Assembly (NCBI GenBank): GCA_947069175.1
Contig: CAMTDV010000017.1
Location: forward strand, 50,415,137-50,479,136
Reading direction: 5' to 3'
Source of the DNA: Scalesia atractyloides
Taxonomy: Eukaryota; Streptophyta; Magnoliopsida; Asterales; Asteraceae
Length of the DNA stretch: 64,000 nt
Below the pieces are notes generated by a model. That model worked only from the letters and a program-made list of their open reading frames with translations, ran no database searches and was not told where the DNA came from. The position numbers and the translations under genes were made by a program. Shown in pieces: positions 35,030-47,178 of the stretch (its first letter is position 1; each line of letters opens with the position of its first letter).

Positions 35030-36318
35030 TTAATAGAAATAACAATGTCCACGCATGGACTTTTTGGAATTTAAATTACATAATTGAAACAAAAATTGCT
35101 CATCCTTTCTCCCTTTTACGGCTTTATAAAGTTTCTTGATACATTTGGTCGTTTTCTTCTCCGACTTCTTAACTTGCTGCCGCATTTCCCTGACCTGATC
35201 TAAGACCTCATTAATGGCCTTGAGTTGTGCTTGTGGTTGGGGTTGAGGCTGAGGTGGAGGTGGAGGTGGTTGCAGCTGAGGCGCGACTGGATATGGATAT
35301 CCATAAGGTGGATACCCTGTAGTGGCATAAGGAGGTGGGTAATTAGGGTAAGAAGAATGATTGAGGTTATTATGAATAACTGCGTCATAATAAGGATCCT
35401 GTTCCAGCCCATGGTGGATGTAGTTATACAAACCAGGAGGGTCAACAGAGTTAAACCCTAACGGGCCTGTGTAAGCAGGTATTGGGTTAGCAAAATCCGG
35501 TGGTGGTAGTGATGGTTGAAGTTGAGGTTCAACAGTTGGTTGTGGCGGGGGTTCCACCACTGGCGATGTGTTCGAGAGCCCACCGATTTGCGGGTCCTCC
35601 GGATGACTGGGTATGATGGTGGCAAAGGTGGTAGCGAACCCTACCTCTGACCAGCACGCACCGACATGCGTGCCCCATGCCTTCGGCATGATGATGACTC
35701 AGGTGGTGGCTGAGGTTGGTCCACCTGTTGCATTTCTACATCCTCGGCTTGAGGATGTGGTGATGGGGTATGGTGTTGGGGAGTGCTGTGGTGAGAGGGT
35801 GTATTGACGAACACGTACTGAGCCCATCTTTGTTCATAGTCATCAGGACCTCGAAACGGAGACCCTGCCAAGGAGTTTGAGCCACTAGACAGCTCGATGG
35901 GATGACCATACGATCCGGTTTGTGGAAATTCCTCGGGATCAGAATCTTCCTCCATATGCGTTGGTGAGTCAACTGGAGGGGTTTCAGGTGAGGGTTGGTT
36001 AACAAGGTTGTCAAAGTTAAAGTTAAAGTATTCTTGGTGATAATGGGAATGAGAATGGTGTGATTGGTGGGAGTGGTGAGAATGGTAGGAATGTTGGGAT
36101 TGTGATTGAGGTGGAGAATATTCGTGTGAAATCGAATGTCTATATGGTTCGAAAGGGGACGAAGAATCTCCGGATCCTTCGTAAGGGTTATGCTCAGGCA
36201 GATTAGCTACTCCAGCTAGAGAGGGTCGGCATGGTGGTCTAAAAGATGGTCCAGTCATAGAGGGTCCGCCCCTCATGGATCCTTTGCCCTTGCCTCCGCG
36301 TCTGAATTTTGGCGGCAT
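35030..36318 (-). pseudogene. Gypsy extra ORF upstream of gag (His/Pro-rich, coiled coil)
   Basis: ATG at 36318 gives MPPKFRRGGKGKGSMRGGP, a basic glycine-rich start. A serine/histidine-rich region follows (HSYHSHHSHQSHHSHSH, about 36090-36045), then an acidic part. After a frameshift near 35660 comes a proline- and glutamine-rich tract (35500-35230). The C-terminus is a basic helix with coiled-coil character (EVLDQVREMRQQVKKSEKK, about 35205-35145), ending at 35030. Similar proteins are annotated next to gypsy elements in Asteraceae genomes, from memory. No catalytic motif is seen. Function unknown. Confidence 0.65.
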
Positions 36319-36480
36319 ATTTCCTGCTTCAACAACGAGTTAAAATAAAGCAAAACAATTATAATAACTTAATAATGAAATGAGTACTCTTAGGTCAAAG
36401 CCTAGACTTGGAAGTCTAAGGAATGTGCTATTGTGTATTTTCGAGATTAAACACAAAAGGCTAGTGTTTATTCTCTCGAA

Positions 36481-36498
36481 CGATGGCTCTAATACCAA
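36481..36498 (-). promoter_or_regulatory. Gypsy primer binding site
   Basis: On the minus strand ttggtattagagcc follows the 5' LTR after two bases. It matches the initiator Met tRNA type tggtatcagagc with one mismatch. Confidence 0.8.
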
Positions 36499-36500
36499 CC

Positions 36501-39500
36501 TGTCACACCCCAATTTCCACATGTGACCCGGTGGGCCCGGTTGGGGAATATCGCGATGTAGTTGATAACATCATAACCAAACAAACACATGCACAACGGA
36601 AGTCTTGGATTTAAATTACTATTACAAACCGAATGTCCAAAGTTCAAAATAAATTAAAAGGCTTATAATGAAAAGATCCATAGGCGGATCGAATAAAATA
36701 TACAAAGTATTGTTCGACAGACTTTAAGCAACCTAGAGACTTGCAAATTCCTCTATTATCACTATAGCGCAGCTCCCGATCTATTACGTGTTGTCACCTG
36801 TAACTTGGTCTTTTGAAAATACGTCAGTTTTCACTAGTAAATACTAATAACCGACTCCTTTTTGAAAACATTTATTTAAGATGATTTTTGGTGCACTTGG
36901 CATGTTTTATAAATAACTTGGGATAGTTCAAAATGACCTTGTTTACAGTTTTACATGTTTGTCAATACATATGGGTCCGGTGCAGAAACCGAATAACCTG
37001 ATTAACCGACACACCACTTAAATAATCCACCAGTGGGATTCAATATTTTATTAGCATTAGCATCTGTCGGGTGTATGCCTACACCCCGCGCTTAAGGTCG
37101 TGGCCATTAGTAACTTAAATGAGCCAAGGATATCCATGGTCGAATTAACCCCCAATGTTTAAGTTATCAAACAATACAGAATAAAACGGGTTATAAGGAT
37201 TTAGTAAATCACAATCGATAACATGATCCCATACCCGACCAAGCAGTATTATTATACCGTATCCCAGGCCCGTATAGGGAAAATAAGTTAAAAGTATTTA
37301 CCTGAGCAAATTTTTCAAATAAGATAAGTAACTCAGCCGAATATTCAAAAAAGTAAGCTTAGATGGCAATCTACCGGGAGGCTCTTAGTCTGGAAATGAT
37401 TGTGTTTATAACCAATTAGAATGCTAACGGGTCCTATCTACTTTGTAGACTCGAACCGGGTAGCTTAAAGATAATAACGGTACTAAACGCTAGATTGAGC
37501 GATTACCGGAATAGAATGTAGGTTAAACCCGACAAGTATGGGTAAACATGTTACATTCTGGATTTTGAAATGATAAGGTTAAACCCGTTTTGGTTAAATT
37601 ACGTAAACTAGTTACGTAGGCCGAACCGTACGCATATAAGCGAAATCGGGTAACTGGGTGAGTCCTATACAAGTTCCATATGCCATTTTACTTTAAATAT
37701 GTTGTACCGTCAGCGAGTTATGAACACGTTGGTCCGTTATCGTTTTAAAATCCATTTATGCCTTAAAGGGGCATTTTGGTCATTTTACGGCTTATAAAAA
37801 GACTTCATGAGCAAACTGATATAATGGTTATAAACTTACTGTAAAAATAGTTTAACTATGATGTTATATCAGTAGGATATCAAGTATATGTGTGGTTTTA
37901 GAGTTTAAGACCAAACTATGCCTCGAATAGGTATTTTGGTCATTTCACACATCACATGACAAATTATTTGGGAATCTGAGTTTAGATTATGTACCTACTG
38001 TGAATATGTTGAAAATAATTTTTGAAATCAGTAGGTATCAAGTCTTGATGCTTTAATATGGTTTTAAACCATACTATGCGCCGAAACGGCGATTAAGTCG
38101 CTAAATGACGATTTAAATGGTGTTTGAGTGAAGTTGATGTTATGAACAGATTTGTATGATGAAAATATGTTGTATAATATAATACATTAGTAGATAATAG
38201 GTTTTGTTCATTAAAGGTGGTTAAAACTCCTTTTTGGTGCCGAAAAGGGCAATATCGTCATTTAAGGACTTAATTCATGGACTTGTATATAAACCCAGGT
38301 TATAATCTGAATTGACATCCCAAATAATCCTAATTATGATATTACATCAGTATGTAAAGGGTTTGGGCCAAAGTTATGTTTTAAAGCCATTTATGTGTTA
38401 AAAGGTAATTTGGTCGCAAAATGCGTAAACTATGTGAAATAACCATTGCTTGGATTTAGTTCAGAAAAATGGCCTCAACATAAGTTAAATAACGTAGTAC
38501 ATCAGTTTGTAACTCATTTTTATGTTCACTTATGCTTAACTTTGTTTTTTGAGCACCTAGGGACCTTTTAGCAAAATTCGGCATATTATATGGAAGCTTG
38601 CAAAAATACTCGGATTACTAAGCAACCATGTCATATAACACCAAAGGGTTATAGTACAATACATCATGGTCATAAGGCAACTTAATTTAAGTAGCTAAGG
38701 TTGCTAAATCGGGTCAGAACTGAAAGTCAAGGCAAAAGCCAGCTTTTGCGACTTTCGGTTGCGAACCGACCTTAAACTTGGACTTGACGGGCCGAACATG
38801 TTTAGACATGTCCTAATACTTATTACCAAGTTATTAAAGTGTTGAAACTGATTTTATAGCACCTACATTGCTAGATATGAATTTTCTTCAAAACTGACCT
38901 GTTTGACTTTTTATTAATATAACTTTGACCCGTCAATTGACCAAGCAAACGTGGTAATCAAGAGGTGCCCTCTTGAGGGTTTAACACCTACCTAATTACG
39001 ATCACATAGCCACATTCGTTACGAGCGTGGGCTGGACCGTAATGGTCTTAGCCGAAAGTCAAAGCGTTTTTACGTCAACGCTTTGACTTTGGCTCAAAGC
39101 CTAATAAAACTGAACAAGGAGGGCTAGGAACACTTACACAAGGTCCTAGGACGAAAATAACTTGATTAGGAAGTCCCTTTATGGTCAGGAACCTCCAGAA
39201 GAGAAGTAGAGAAGATTGTGTAAGAATGAGCAAGGAATGGAGTTGATGTTCACTTCTATTTATACTCGAGGATCAAGACTCAGGTAATGCCAGGTGTTAG
39301 CAGGTGCCATGAGAGTTAAACAAGTTGTTTTGGGACGTGTAAAGAGCAGGGGAATGGTTGGCATTGCGTACAAGGTGGCAGAACAGGAGGCTGCCAAGAA
39401 ACCACTCGCTGGCGACCACTTGCGGACCGTAAGACATCTACCTTGTGGTCCGTAAGGATCTTCTGGCACGCGTAGTTCAAAGGTGGTTACGGACCGTAAC

Positions 39501-39710
39501 TGAAAAGGTCTTGCGGTCCGTAACCGCCTCCCAGAACTTGAAAATTTTGCATTTTTGCACTTTTGGTCCCTCGACTTCATGGCTTGCCATTCAGAGGTTA
39601 TAATTTAACATGTTGGCAAGTTTAGTCCTTCTCGTTAAGCATGCGGCATTCGAGGATCAGCGGGACACGTGTCGGAATTTTACAGGACGGGTTTTTTACA
39701 AGGTGTTACA
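36501..39710 (-). repeat. Gypsy 5' LTR (right in window), 3210 bp
   Basis: Starts tgtcacaccccaatttcc and ends aaggtgttaca on the plus strand. It retains the blocks at about 37618-37860 and 38586-38650 that the other LTR lost. The palindrome cluster (ttgcggaccgtaag, ttgtggtccgtaag, ttacggaccgtaac, ttgcggtccgtaac) is at about 39419-39525. Followed by target copy ATATC (39711-39715). Confidence 0.92.
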
Positions 39711-40033
39711 ATATCGAACGTTTATTCTTTATGAAGATTAGCTGCGAAGATAAAGACAAGGAGCAGGCTCTACAGTTCCAGAAGGTGGTTAACGTTTGTT
39801 ATCCTGACGGTATTAATTCAGGTAAAGCGTGGAACACCAACTGGAGAAAGCTGGAAGCTTTAGAACAAAGATGGAAAGACAAAAAGGAAGCGAGGATTGC
39901 TGAGACTGTGAAGCAATCAGCAACAAAAAGGTTTCAGTTTGGAAACACCTACAATCGTCCTCCTCCCACAGATCAAACGCCAATTTCATCTGAGGAGCTT
40001 CGAAGACCGCCAAAGCACTTCTTTGGTCCTTAA
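39711..40033 (+). pseudogene. Copia-1 second ORF, C-terminal end
   Basis: Resumes directly after the gypsy element with IERLFFMKI, matching VKCRFFNKI of Copia-2 (about 25200). It continues through a lysine/arginine-rich helix (LEQRWKDKKEARI) to the tail KHFFGP and a stop at 40031-40033, equivalent to KHFFGR of Copia-2. This short piece is open over its whole length. Confidence 0.75.
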
Positions 40034-40100
40034 ACGTTTCAAGTCTTTTGAATATGTTTGAAGAAAACTTTTGAAGACCATCTAAGACTGTGGCAACATC

Positions 40101-40112
40101 CAAGGGGGAGTC
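40101..40112 (+). promoter_or_regulatory. Copia-1 polypurine tract
   Basis: caagggggagtc, identical to the Copia-2 tract, directly before TGTTGG of the LTR. Confidence 0.82.
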
Positions 40113-40573
40113 TGTTGGTGCATAATGTTTATTGCCTACGTCTAGGATGAGTCGGTCATGTAATAGGGCTATGTATATAGTCAAATGTATAAGTTAGATT
40201 GCGTTTTGTACTTCACTCGTACGAGTGACTATCTCACCCGTACGAGTGACATGTTTGGTCACTCGTACGGATGGCCACTCGTACGAGTCACCCATGTCTC
40301 CTTTGTGCGAGTCATGTCTGCCTATAAATAGGTGACTTGGGTTCTGAGATAGTGAGTTGTTTTGTGGTGACTAAGGCGAAGCCCTGTCGGATTGTTTACT
40401 CGTCTGTAATTGTTTCACGTTTATCAATACAAGAAAGAGACGTTTAAGCAATATATCACTTTGTTATTTGTCAAACTCGTTAGCAATGAATTCCGCCTCT
40501 GCTATCTGAGTCGGATCAGTCCAGGAGCTCATCAAGGTAGCACTGATCCTCACCTCTCAAGTTTCCTGCAACA
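40113..40573 (+). repeat. Copia-1 3' LTR (right end approximate)
   Basis: Starts TGTTGGTGCATAATG. Perfect or near-perfect CACTCGTACGAGTG sites lie at 40214, 40235, 40260 and 40276, followed by the TATA-like cctataaata at 40321-40330. The right end is placed at cctgcaaca by analogy with Copia-2; no partner LTR is in the window, so it could be off by tens of bases. Confidence 0.75.
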
Positions 40574-41470
40574 TGTATTAAAATAATGATCAACAGAAAG
40601 TTGGCGACTATACAAGTTTTATTACATAGCATAATAATGATTTAAAAGTTGTTTCATATCCAACATGGTAAAATTGCATGTATTTGTTATTATCGTACTA
40701 ACATGTGCAAACTACATGTCAAACCAAAGTCTAACACAATCGTGCATACCATTGAAGTATGTTAAAGGTTGTTAACTCATTTGTTATAAGAAATGCGTAT
40801 TTTCATCTCCTACCAAAGTAGAGATTCTAATTCTAGAAGTACCATCATCAAATGCATATGTGCAGTAATATGTTTTGCTAGCTATGTATGGTTATAATAT
40901 CTTTCACTTGAGCTTATTGTCATGATATAGCCTTTGTCAAGCGAAGAGACATTGGAATGAGTTCAAAGAAGTACTTTAGGTATTAACGATATTTGATTAT
41001 ATTTTACTAACCCATCAAAACAAGTTTGGTTAGTCTTGTAGATGCATGAATCTAACAAACACAGTCGTGGACATATGATAATTTTTGAAAGGAGGGACCT
41101 AAAGTCTCGTAAGAAGATTATACAACATTGCTCAACATAAAGGATTGCACATTAAGGGATCAAGCGACAAATCATTAGCTACAAAAGCTTTGATAAACTT
41201 TCAAGGAAGATGGATACACGTGACTTAAAGGATACATGTTAAAATGATGGGGAGAGTTGTACTCTTTTTCCCTCACTAAGTTTTATCCCATTTTGGTTTT
41301 CTTAGTAAGGTTTTTAATGAGGCAACATACCTGATCCAGAAGTATCCGGAGAAGGAATACGCACTGCACTCTTTTTCCCTTAGCCGAAGTTTTGTCCCAC
41401 TGGATTTTCCTAGCAAGGTTTTTAATGAGACAGCATCTCAAAGCGTATTAAGTTGATAACCAAGTGGGAG
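40574..41470. other. Intergenic, includes 3' region of another copia element
   Basis: 40574-41230 shows no gene or clear repeat. From about 41255 a block ctctttttccctcactaagttttatcccattttggttttc...aaggtttttaatgaggcaac occurs, and a second version lies at about 41368-41433. Such duplicated blocks are typical just upstream of the 3' LTR of some plant copia elements. A purine tract aagtgggag precedes the LTR at 41471. No pol sequence is seen. Confidence 0.5.
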
Positions 41471-41675
41471 TGTTATAAATATATTATGATTATGAATATG
41501 GTTATCAACTCCTAAAATAACCTAGCTTGTTTACCAAGACTTATTCTCTTATATATACTCCTTGTATCCTATTGTAATATAGACAACAATCAATGAGAAA
41601 TACTAGATCTCTTATCCCTATTATTTTTCTTCTTCTTCTCCTTTTATTGTTTGTTATTAGGCTAGTTTCACAACA
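41471..41675 (+). repeat. Copia-type LTR (about 205 bp), 3' relic
   Basis: Begins TGTTATAAATATATTATG after a purine tract and ends tttcacaaca. It has a TATA-like tatatatactcc and a short transcript-end-like region. Only one copy is in the window, so this is a 3' end fragment. The right edge is approximate. Confidence 0.55.
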
Positions 41676-43894
41676 TGTTGTATTTTGTAAGTAATTCAAT
41701 TTTAATATTTTTTTCCCAACATATAAAGCAAGACATAATAGTAGACTTGTTAGCATTCACAATTGAGTTTTTTTATTTTTATCTTTATAATTATACTTAA
41801 AAACACATTTTTTTACTTTTTAATTAAATATATTTTATTATATTTCAATCACTGTCAAAAAAAATTAACAAAAATTATAAAGATTAATAGTATCTCCAAA
41901 TTTATTGATGAATATTAACTTTTTCTTCTTTTTCATTCATTCACAATTATTTACAAATACTTGCAAAATAAAAAGGTTACAATAAGGATCCATTGTCAAT
42001 GCTACATGACACAATTATCATTGATCAACACGCACCAAGAGCCCTACACTTTATAGGACAATCTCCAAGGGCATCATTTCCTTTTGTCTTTTACAACACA
42101 AACACACCGATAGGTGAAGCGTGTGTCCCACCACCCTACCAAAGTACAAAACTACAATATGCATAAACATTGGTTGGATGGTAAGGGTATGCTGGTAGGT
42201 ACCATTCCCAAAATGCCTTCATTTCAAATATCATATGCGGGGCTACAAGACTTTTAAATTGTTAAATTTTGATAATATCCATAAATTACGAAAACTAATG
42301 ACCAACAACTAAATTTCTTAGACCTTCTCAATAGGTTCCAGTAAGAGACTTAGAATCAACAACTAAATTTCTTAGATCTAAATTTCTTAGACCTTCTCAT
42401 AATTGTCAGTGGCAGACCTAGAAAAATATTTTGAACAGGTACGAATGAGGGTTTAACAAAATTTTCAATAGGTGCGGGCGAGATTTTCAGTGGTGGACCC
42501 AAGAATTATTTTTTAGTGGTGCGAATGAAGGTTTCAACCAAACTTTCAAAGGGAGCAATCGGAATTTTTGCATATAAAATACACAAAAATTTAATTTTAA
42601 GGGGGGCGCCTGCCCACCCAAGGCATGCTTAGGTCCACCCTTGGGGATTTTCCCTATAAAATACATTATTTTTTTCAAAGAATGTGTCTGCCGCCCACCC
42701 AATCCGCTTACTAGATCCACCCTTAATAGTTGCATGTCACGGTGCTCTCTATTCTACATTAACCCCGTCAATGTCTCATCATCTCTTACATGTCTAGTCC
42801 TTACCCAGCCATGATTGAAAAAGGATCTCTTCTCGCTAGTCTTCCCCTCTTCCACGTCAGATAACACCCCCTAACTCGATTTACTACTCCTAACCCTTAG
42901 ACCAATGCACTACACCTAGGGACGAGACAACATTGGGTCCATCCGTCCATAGGTCTGTTGGACTTATAACTCGCAAATTCTTTCTATTAATATGAGCATC
43001 TAACATAACACCTCATAAAAATATAGAAAAAGTATATTATGAATCATCTCTTAAAATATTTTCTTCAACCATCACCATTTCTTGAATAGAGATGATACCC
43101 ATGTGTAGGGGAGTTTTAAGGGGGCTCCATCCCATGTTATAAAACCCCATAGCGTCTAGAAAGCCGTCCACCGTGTTTTATGGGGTCCATCCAGGAATAT
43201 GCGTGATGTGTATAGCGGCAGGGTGATGTATTTGGTTTCTCTCTCACACACACATATATATATATAATCGAATTGACTCTATGAGGCTTCATCCACTACA
43301 CCTATAGTTTATATAACTAAAGAGGGGATTTATCGATTTCATAAGGCTTGACCAGTACACAAGTTTTATCGCACAACTATTGTTTAAAAACACCCCGAAT
43401 AAAAGAAGAAAACTTTATTTTGCAAAAAACCCTAATCTTGATTCTTGAAGCATCTAATAAAGATCGTACATGGTTCAGGATCCTACTCTCTGCAGGTCAC
43501 GTCATGCAAAACGCAGCCTGTTCTCTACATTTCAGATCCTTAAATTTACACTTTACTCCCTTCAACTTTCCATTATTACAAAAAGATCTGAATTTTATTT
43601 ATATTTCCTAGTTAGCCAGCTCATCCATGTCATTCAATCCATCTCCCATCACCAACCCCAACACCAACCAATTTCACAAACCCCCACCCCTTCTCTCTCT
43701 CTCTCTCTCACACACACTCACATATAAACACACGCATAAAACCCTTTCGGTTTCTCTCCCTTTGAGCTCTGAATCAACGTCTTCTCCATCAGATCTCTTT
43801 CTTGGAGACCTGATAAAGATACCCTTTAGTTTTCTTTGAATCTTGTGTTGATTCGTATCATATAGTTACAAAGTTTGTGTGTTTACTTTATCAT
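41676..43894. other. Intergenic region and probable promoter of the ULT-like gene
   Basis: AT-rich, without a coding region. 42410-42560 holds two diverged copies of a short block (gaacaggtacgaatgagggttt and gtggtgcgaatgaaggtttc). 43247-43266 is a CA/TA microsatellite. 43693-43722 is a CT then CA run directly upstream of the ULT start, probably in its 5' UTR; pyrimidine repeats there are common in plants. I could not fix a single TATA box or transcription start. Confidence 0.5.
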
Positions 43895-46154
43895 ATGGCG
43901 AATGGTGTGGAGAATCAGGTGAGCAATGGGTGGACAATGTTTACCGATGAAGAGGTGAGGGAGATGAGTGGGTTTAAAAGTGGCGGCGATGATTACGTGG
44001 AGGTCACGTGCGGCTGCACGAGCCACCGCTATGGTGATGCTGTTGGAACCCTTAGGGTTTTTGTTACTGGAGATCTTGAAATAAGCTGTGAATGTACCCC
44101 TGGGTGTGATGAAGGTCTCCTCCTTTTGTTTCTCTCTCTAGACCCACTTGCATGTTAATGTGATTGTGTTTGTTGATCGTATGTTTTCACCTCGTTTGTT
44201 CATGGTTTTTTTTTTTTACAGTTGATGGGTTTGTAGACGTTAAGTGTTTGATGATATGTCTGAATGAAGTTTGGGTCTTGTGTTTGTTTGTTTATAGAAA
44301 TCAAAACCTCATCTTCCTTCTTGTTCATCTGTGTTTACAGTTAGTTATGATTGCTTTATCTTTGTTATCGTAAATTGCAGAGTTCTGTTATTAACTTGAC
44401 ACATGTTATATGATCACAAGAATGTATGCGTTAGCATAGTTATGTAGTGGCTTTAAAAAGCCAATTCAACATCCTTTAACCTGCACAAATAAAGCTGTCC
44501 CATTTTTATTGCACTCTTTGTGGCATTCAAGACCTTTTATGTCATGATAATACTAAGCTTTTATTCAACCTGGGCACTGAACATTTCCATTTGATGGGGT
44601 TTAATGCGGTGCACGAGGCTCCACGGGTGTTGGGGCAACTTAGGCCTGATATACACTTAGTTACTCCGCACTTTTTGCAGGAGGCTGTTTCCAGGACTTG
44701 AATGCGTGACCTACAGGTCATACAGCTTATGATATATACAAATATGTAAAAACTGTAGATTTGAATTTGATTGTGGGTTGAACCACTGAAAAACAGATTG
44801 AACCTAAGCATATTTGATGGTCATAATTTGTCATGATCACTGGAAAACTTGCTTTTATGCTGCTTTAATGTTTTTCCTACTTATAAATTAATAAATCTTG
44901 TTTTTTGAGCGGTTAAAACTTGTAAGTAGTGATTATCTCCATCTTTATTAATATTTATTCATAAATGTTGAATCTTTATGCTTTATAAAGGGAATTCTTT
45001 TGTTGATGTTCAGACAAGTTGAGCCCAGCTGCATTTGAGAAGCATTCTGGAAGAGAAACATCAAGGAAATGGAAAAATAATGTTTGGGTAATTGTTGACG
45101 GGGAAAAAGTTCCGCTGTCAAAAACCGCACTTCTTAAGTATTACCATAAATCTCTGAGCAATGGGTCCCAAAGATCACAAGCAGGTCGCGGTTGTCATAG
45201 GGATGAATTTGTTAGATGCACAAAATGCAATAAACATAGACGGTTTCGCCTTCGCACAAAAGAGGAATGCCGCTTGTATCATGATTCTTCTACAAATGCT
45301 AACTGGAGCTGTTCTGATAACAAGTATATATTTTTCTTCTTGCCCCTAATTTTTTTATAATTTCTTTACTTTTAAAATCATTATATCTGTCTTGATTTTG
45401 CAAATTAACCGAATAAAAATATTCGTGCCAAGAAGGGAAATTTTTACTACATGCCTAAACGGGTCAGGATGGGTTGACGCACATACATTTTTTGTTCATT
45501 CTTTTGAGTTTTATCAATAATACAAGTATCAATGCTATATATGATTTCAAATGCTAGTTTACAGTGATTTAACATGGGGTTATAAGCATATAAATACACA
45601 TTGGGTCACTTTCGACCCATTTGACCTGCTCCATTTTTATCACTGTTTTCAGAGTTGTAAAAGTAACATATTATAGCCCAAATAATTCATTTTTTAGCTA
45701 ATATAGTTTAAAATTAAAACCTCTATTTACCACTGTTTTTGCTTTAGCATATCCTTTTAAAAATGTATGAACTGTCTTCAATATACTTGCTTTTCGTGAC
45801 CCTTGTCACTCTGTTTTCGGGGGAGTGAATCACATACACAGCAACTTCTGATGTTTCTGAATTACTATTACGTTTTGAAACCTTTTATATGATTTGAATC
45901 ATGTAGTTAGAATGGAAACTGACCCTTTATGTATGTATGTTTTTCTTGATGTCATGATCATTTACATATTGTTTCTCAGAATAACATGTGATGATGATGA
46001 GGAACGAGCAAGCCGGAGGGTATACAGAGGGTGTGCGCGTTCGCCGAGCTGCAGAGGCTGCACATCCTGTGTTTGTTTCGGTTGTCACATATGTCGTTTT
46101 TCTGACTGCTCATGCCAGACATGTATTGACTTCACCAACAACTCAAAAGCTTAG
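43895..46154 (+). CDS. ULT1: ULTRAPETALA-like SAND-domain transcriptional regulator (three exons)
   Basis: Only intact host gene. Coding exons: 43895-44114, 45014-45323 and 45980-46154 (705 bp, 234 residues), with GT donors at 44115 and 45324 and AG acceptors ending at 45013 and 45979. Phases join cleanly. Length agrees with the roughly 237 residues of Arabidopsis ULT1. The N-terminal SAND-like DNA-binding domain contains VEVTCGCTSHRYGDAVG and CECTPGCDE, continuing in exon 2 with FEKHSGRETSRKWKNNVWV. The C-terminal cysteine-rich, B-box-like region (CTSCVCFGCHICRFSDCSCQ) is in exon 3. In Arabidopsis ULT proteins act in the nucleus as trithorax-like factors limiting shoot and floral meristem size. 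ULT1 versus ULT2 orthology is not decided. No stop or frameshift. Confidence 0.93.
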
Positions 46155-47178
46155 GAATTTACAAAAATCTTAATAACTACATGGTGCTGTTGGCATGTTC
46201 TACTACTTATCAACTAATTGGAAGCATTATTGTGTGTTTAAACATGAATCCTATTTGATGTACTCCTTTTAAATTGGAAATCTTTCAATTAATAACTGTC
46301 ATATCTATTTATCTGATTCTGGTACCTGATATATTTGTTATCTTTTGTTACATTGGTCATGACAATTCACACACCTCTTTTCCTGTATCTCTCTACATAT
46401 ACATAGATCTATATACATTTACATTGATATATAGAGTGAAAAGGGTGTGGAAATAAGATTTTTAGGTGTAGGAATAAAATGACCCTTAATAATGCATGCA
46501 TTTAGTACATAGATTTATATACATATACATTGAAATATAGAGTGAAAAGGGTGTGGATGGAAATAAGATTTTTTGGTGTAGGAATAAAATGACCCTTAAT
46601 AATGCATGCATTTAGTCTACTGTGTTGTATAACATCCATAACACTACACTGTTCACCCACATGTAATCTTTATTTATTAGCCATCTCAAATATTTCTACC
46701 AAAAATCTCTTACGAACCTAAAAACCTCCAAAACGGGACCGCTTTCTCTTCATGGTTTCTTCACTTCACGTTGTTTAATGGTTAAACTTTCCATATCATT
46801 CCATATGTCATAAATCAATTCTAACATATTACAATTGTAAATTTTGATTTTTTTTTATCAAAGAGACATGAGTTTGATTAATATATAAAAAGAGATAGGA
46901 GTATGTGAATATCAACTATTGGTTTGAAACAAGTGGTATGAGCATTTGAAATGTTGAAGTCTGTGCTATTGTCCGATTGTACTTCCGAAACTTATTTTAC
47001 TTTCTAGATTTAGCTTCCAGATGGCTGCAACTTGCCTGCAAAGTATATTTGTTTATTATGAATTTGTAATAATATTGTATCTTTTATTTTCCCAAATCAC
47101 AACGTGATACCCCTCAGGTAGATTTAAAAATAATATAAGAATCACTACATCACCATTGAATGTATTAGTAAATTCAAT
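46155..47178. other. Intergenic 3' of ULT-like gene, with a two-copy tandem repeat
   Basis: The unit atatagagtgaaaagggtgtgg...taataatgcatgcatttag occurs twice (about 46428-46505 and 46536-46616), period about 108 bp. The rest is AT-rich with nothing recognised. Confidence 0.6.

Larger units (their letters stand above)
26608..39710 (-). mobile_element. Ty3/gypsy chromovirus (Tekay/Del-like), 13.1 kb
   Basis: Flanked by long LTRs (26608-29542 and 36501-39710), each starting TG and ending CA. Target copies are ATATT and ATATC, one mismatch. Reading the minus strand: 5' LTR, PBS, an extra ORF, gag, protease, RT, RNase H, integrase, degraded chromodomain, PPT, 3' LTR. RT before integrase defines Ty3/gypsy; a C-terminal chromodomain and very long LTRs point to the Tekay/Del clade. 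Coding regions carry frameshifts, so the copy is defective. It sits inside Copia-1. Confidence 0.92.
1..40573 (+). mobile_element. Copia-1: old Ty1/copia (Sirevirus-like) element, split by two later insertions
   Basis: Outermost element of the nest. Order seen: gag C-terminal region, integrase, RT, RNase H, non-coding spacer, second ORF, PPT, 3' LTR. This Ty1/copia order (IN before RT) with a long extra ORF after RNase H resembles the Sirevirus group. The window starts inside gag, so the 5' LTR is not visible. Its sequence occupies 1-10066, 25990-26607 and 39711-40573. The second ORF reads across both insertion points, which shows these blocks were once contiguous. Stops and frameshifts are frequent in every domain, so the element cannot be autonomous. 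Confidence 0.88.

Noticed and set aside
35225..35461. Plus-strand tryptophan/arginine-rich open frame
   Set aside because: Low-complexity shadow of the proline/glutamine-rich minus-strand tract.
42487..42735. Minus-strand 82-codon frame near the ULT-like gene
   Set aside because: Lies in a small repeated intergenic block; no domain and no splice or start context.
44164..44373. Open frame in the first intron of the ULT-like gene
   Set aside because: Hydrophobic chance frame inside an intron with good GT and AG borders.
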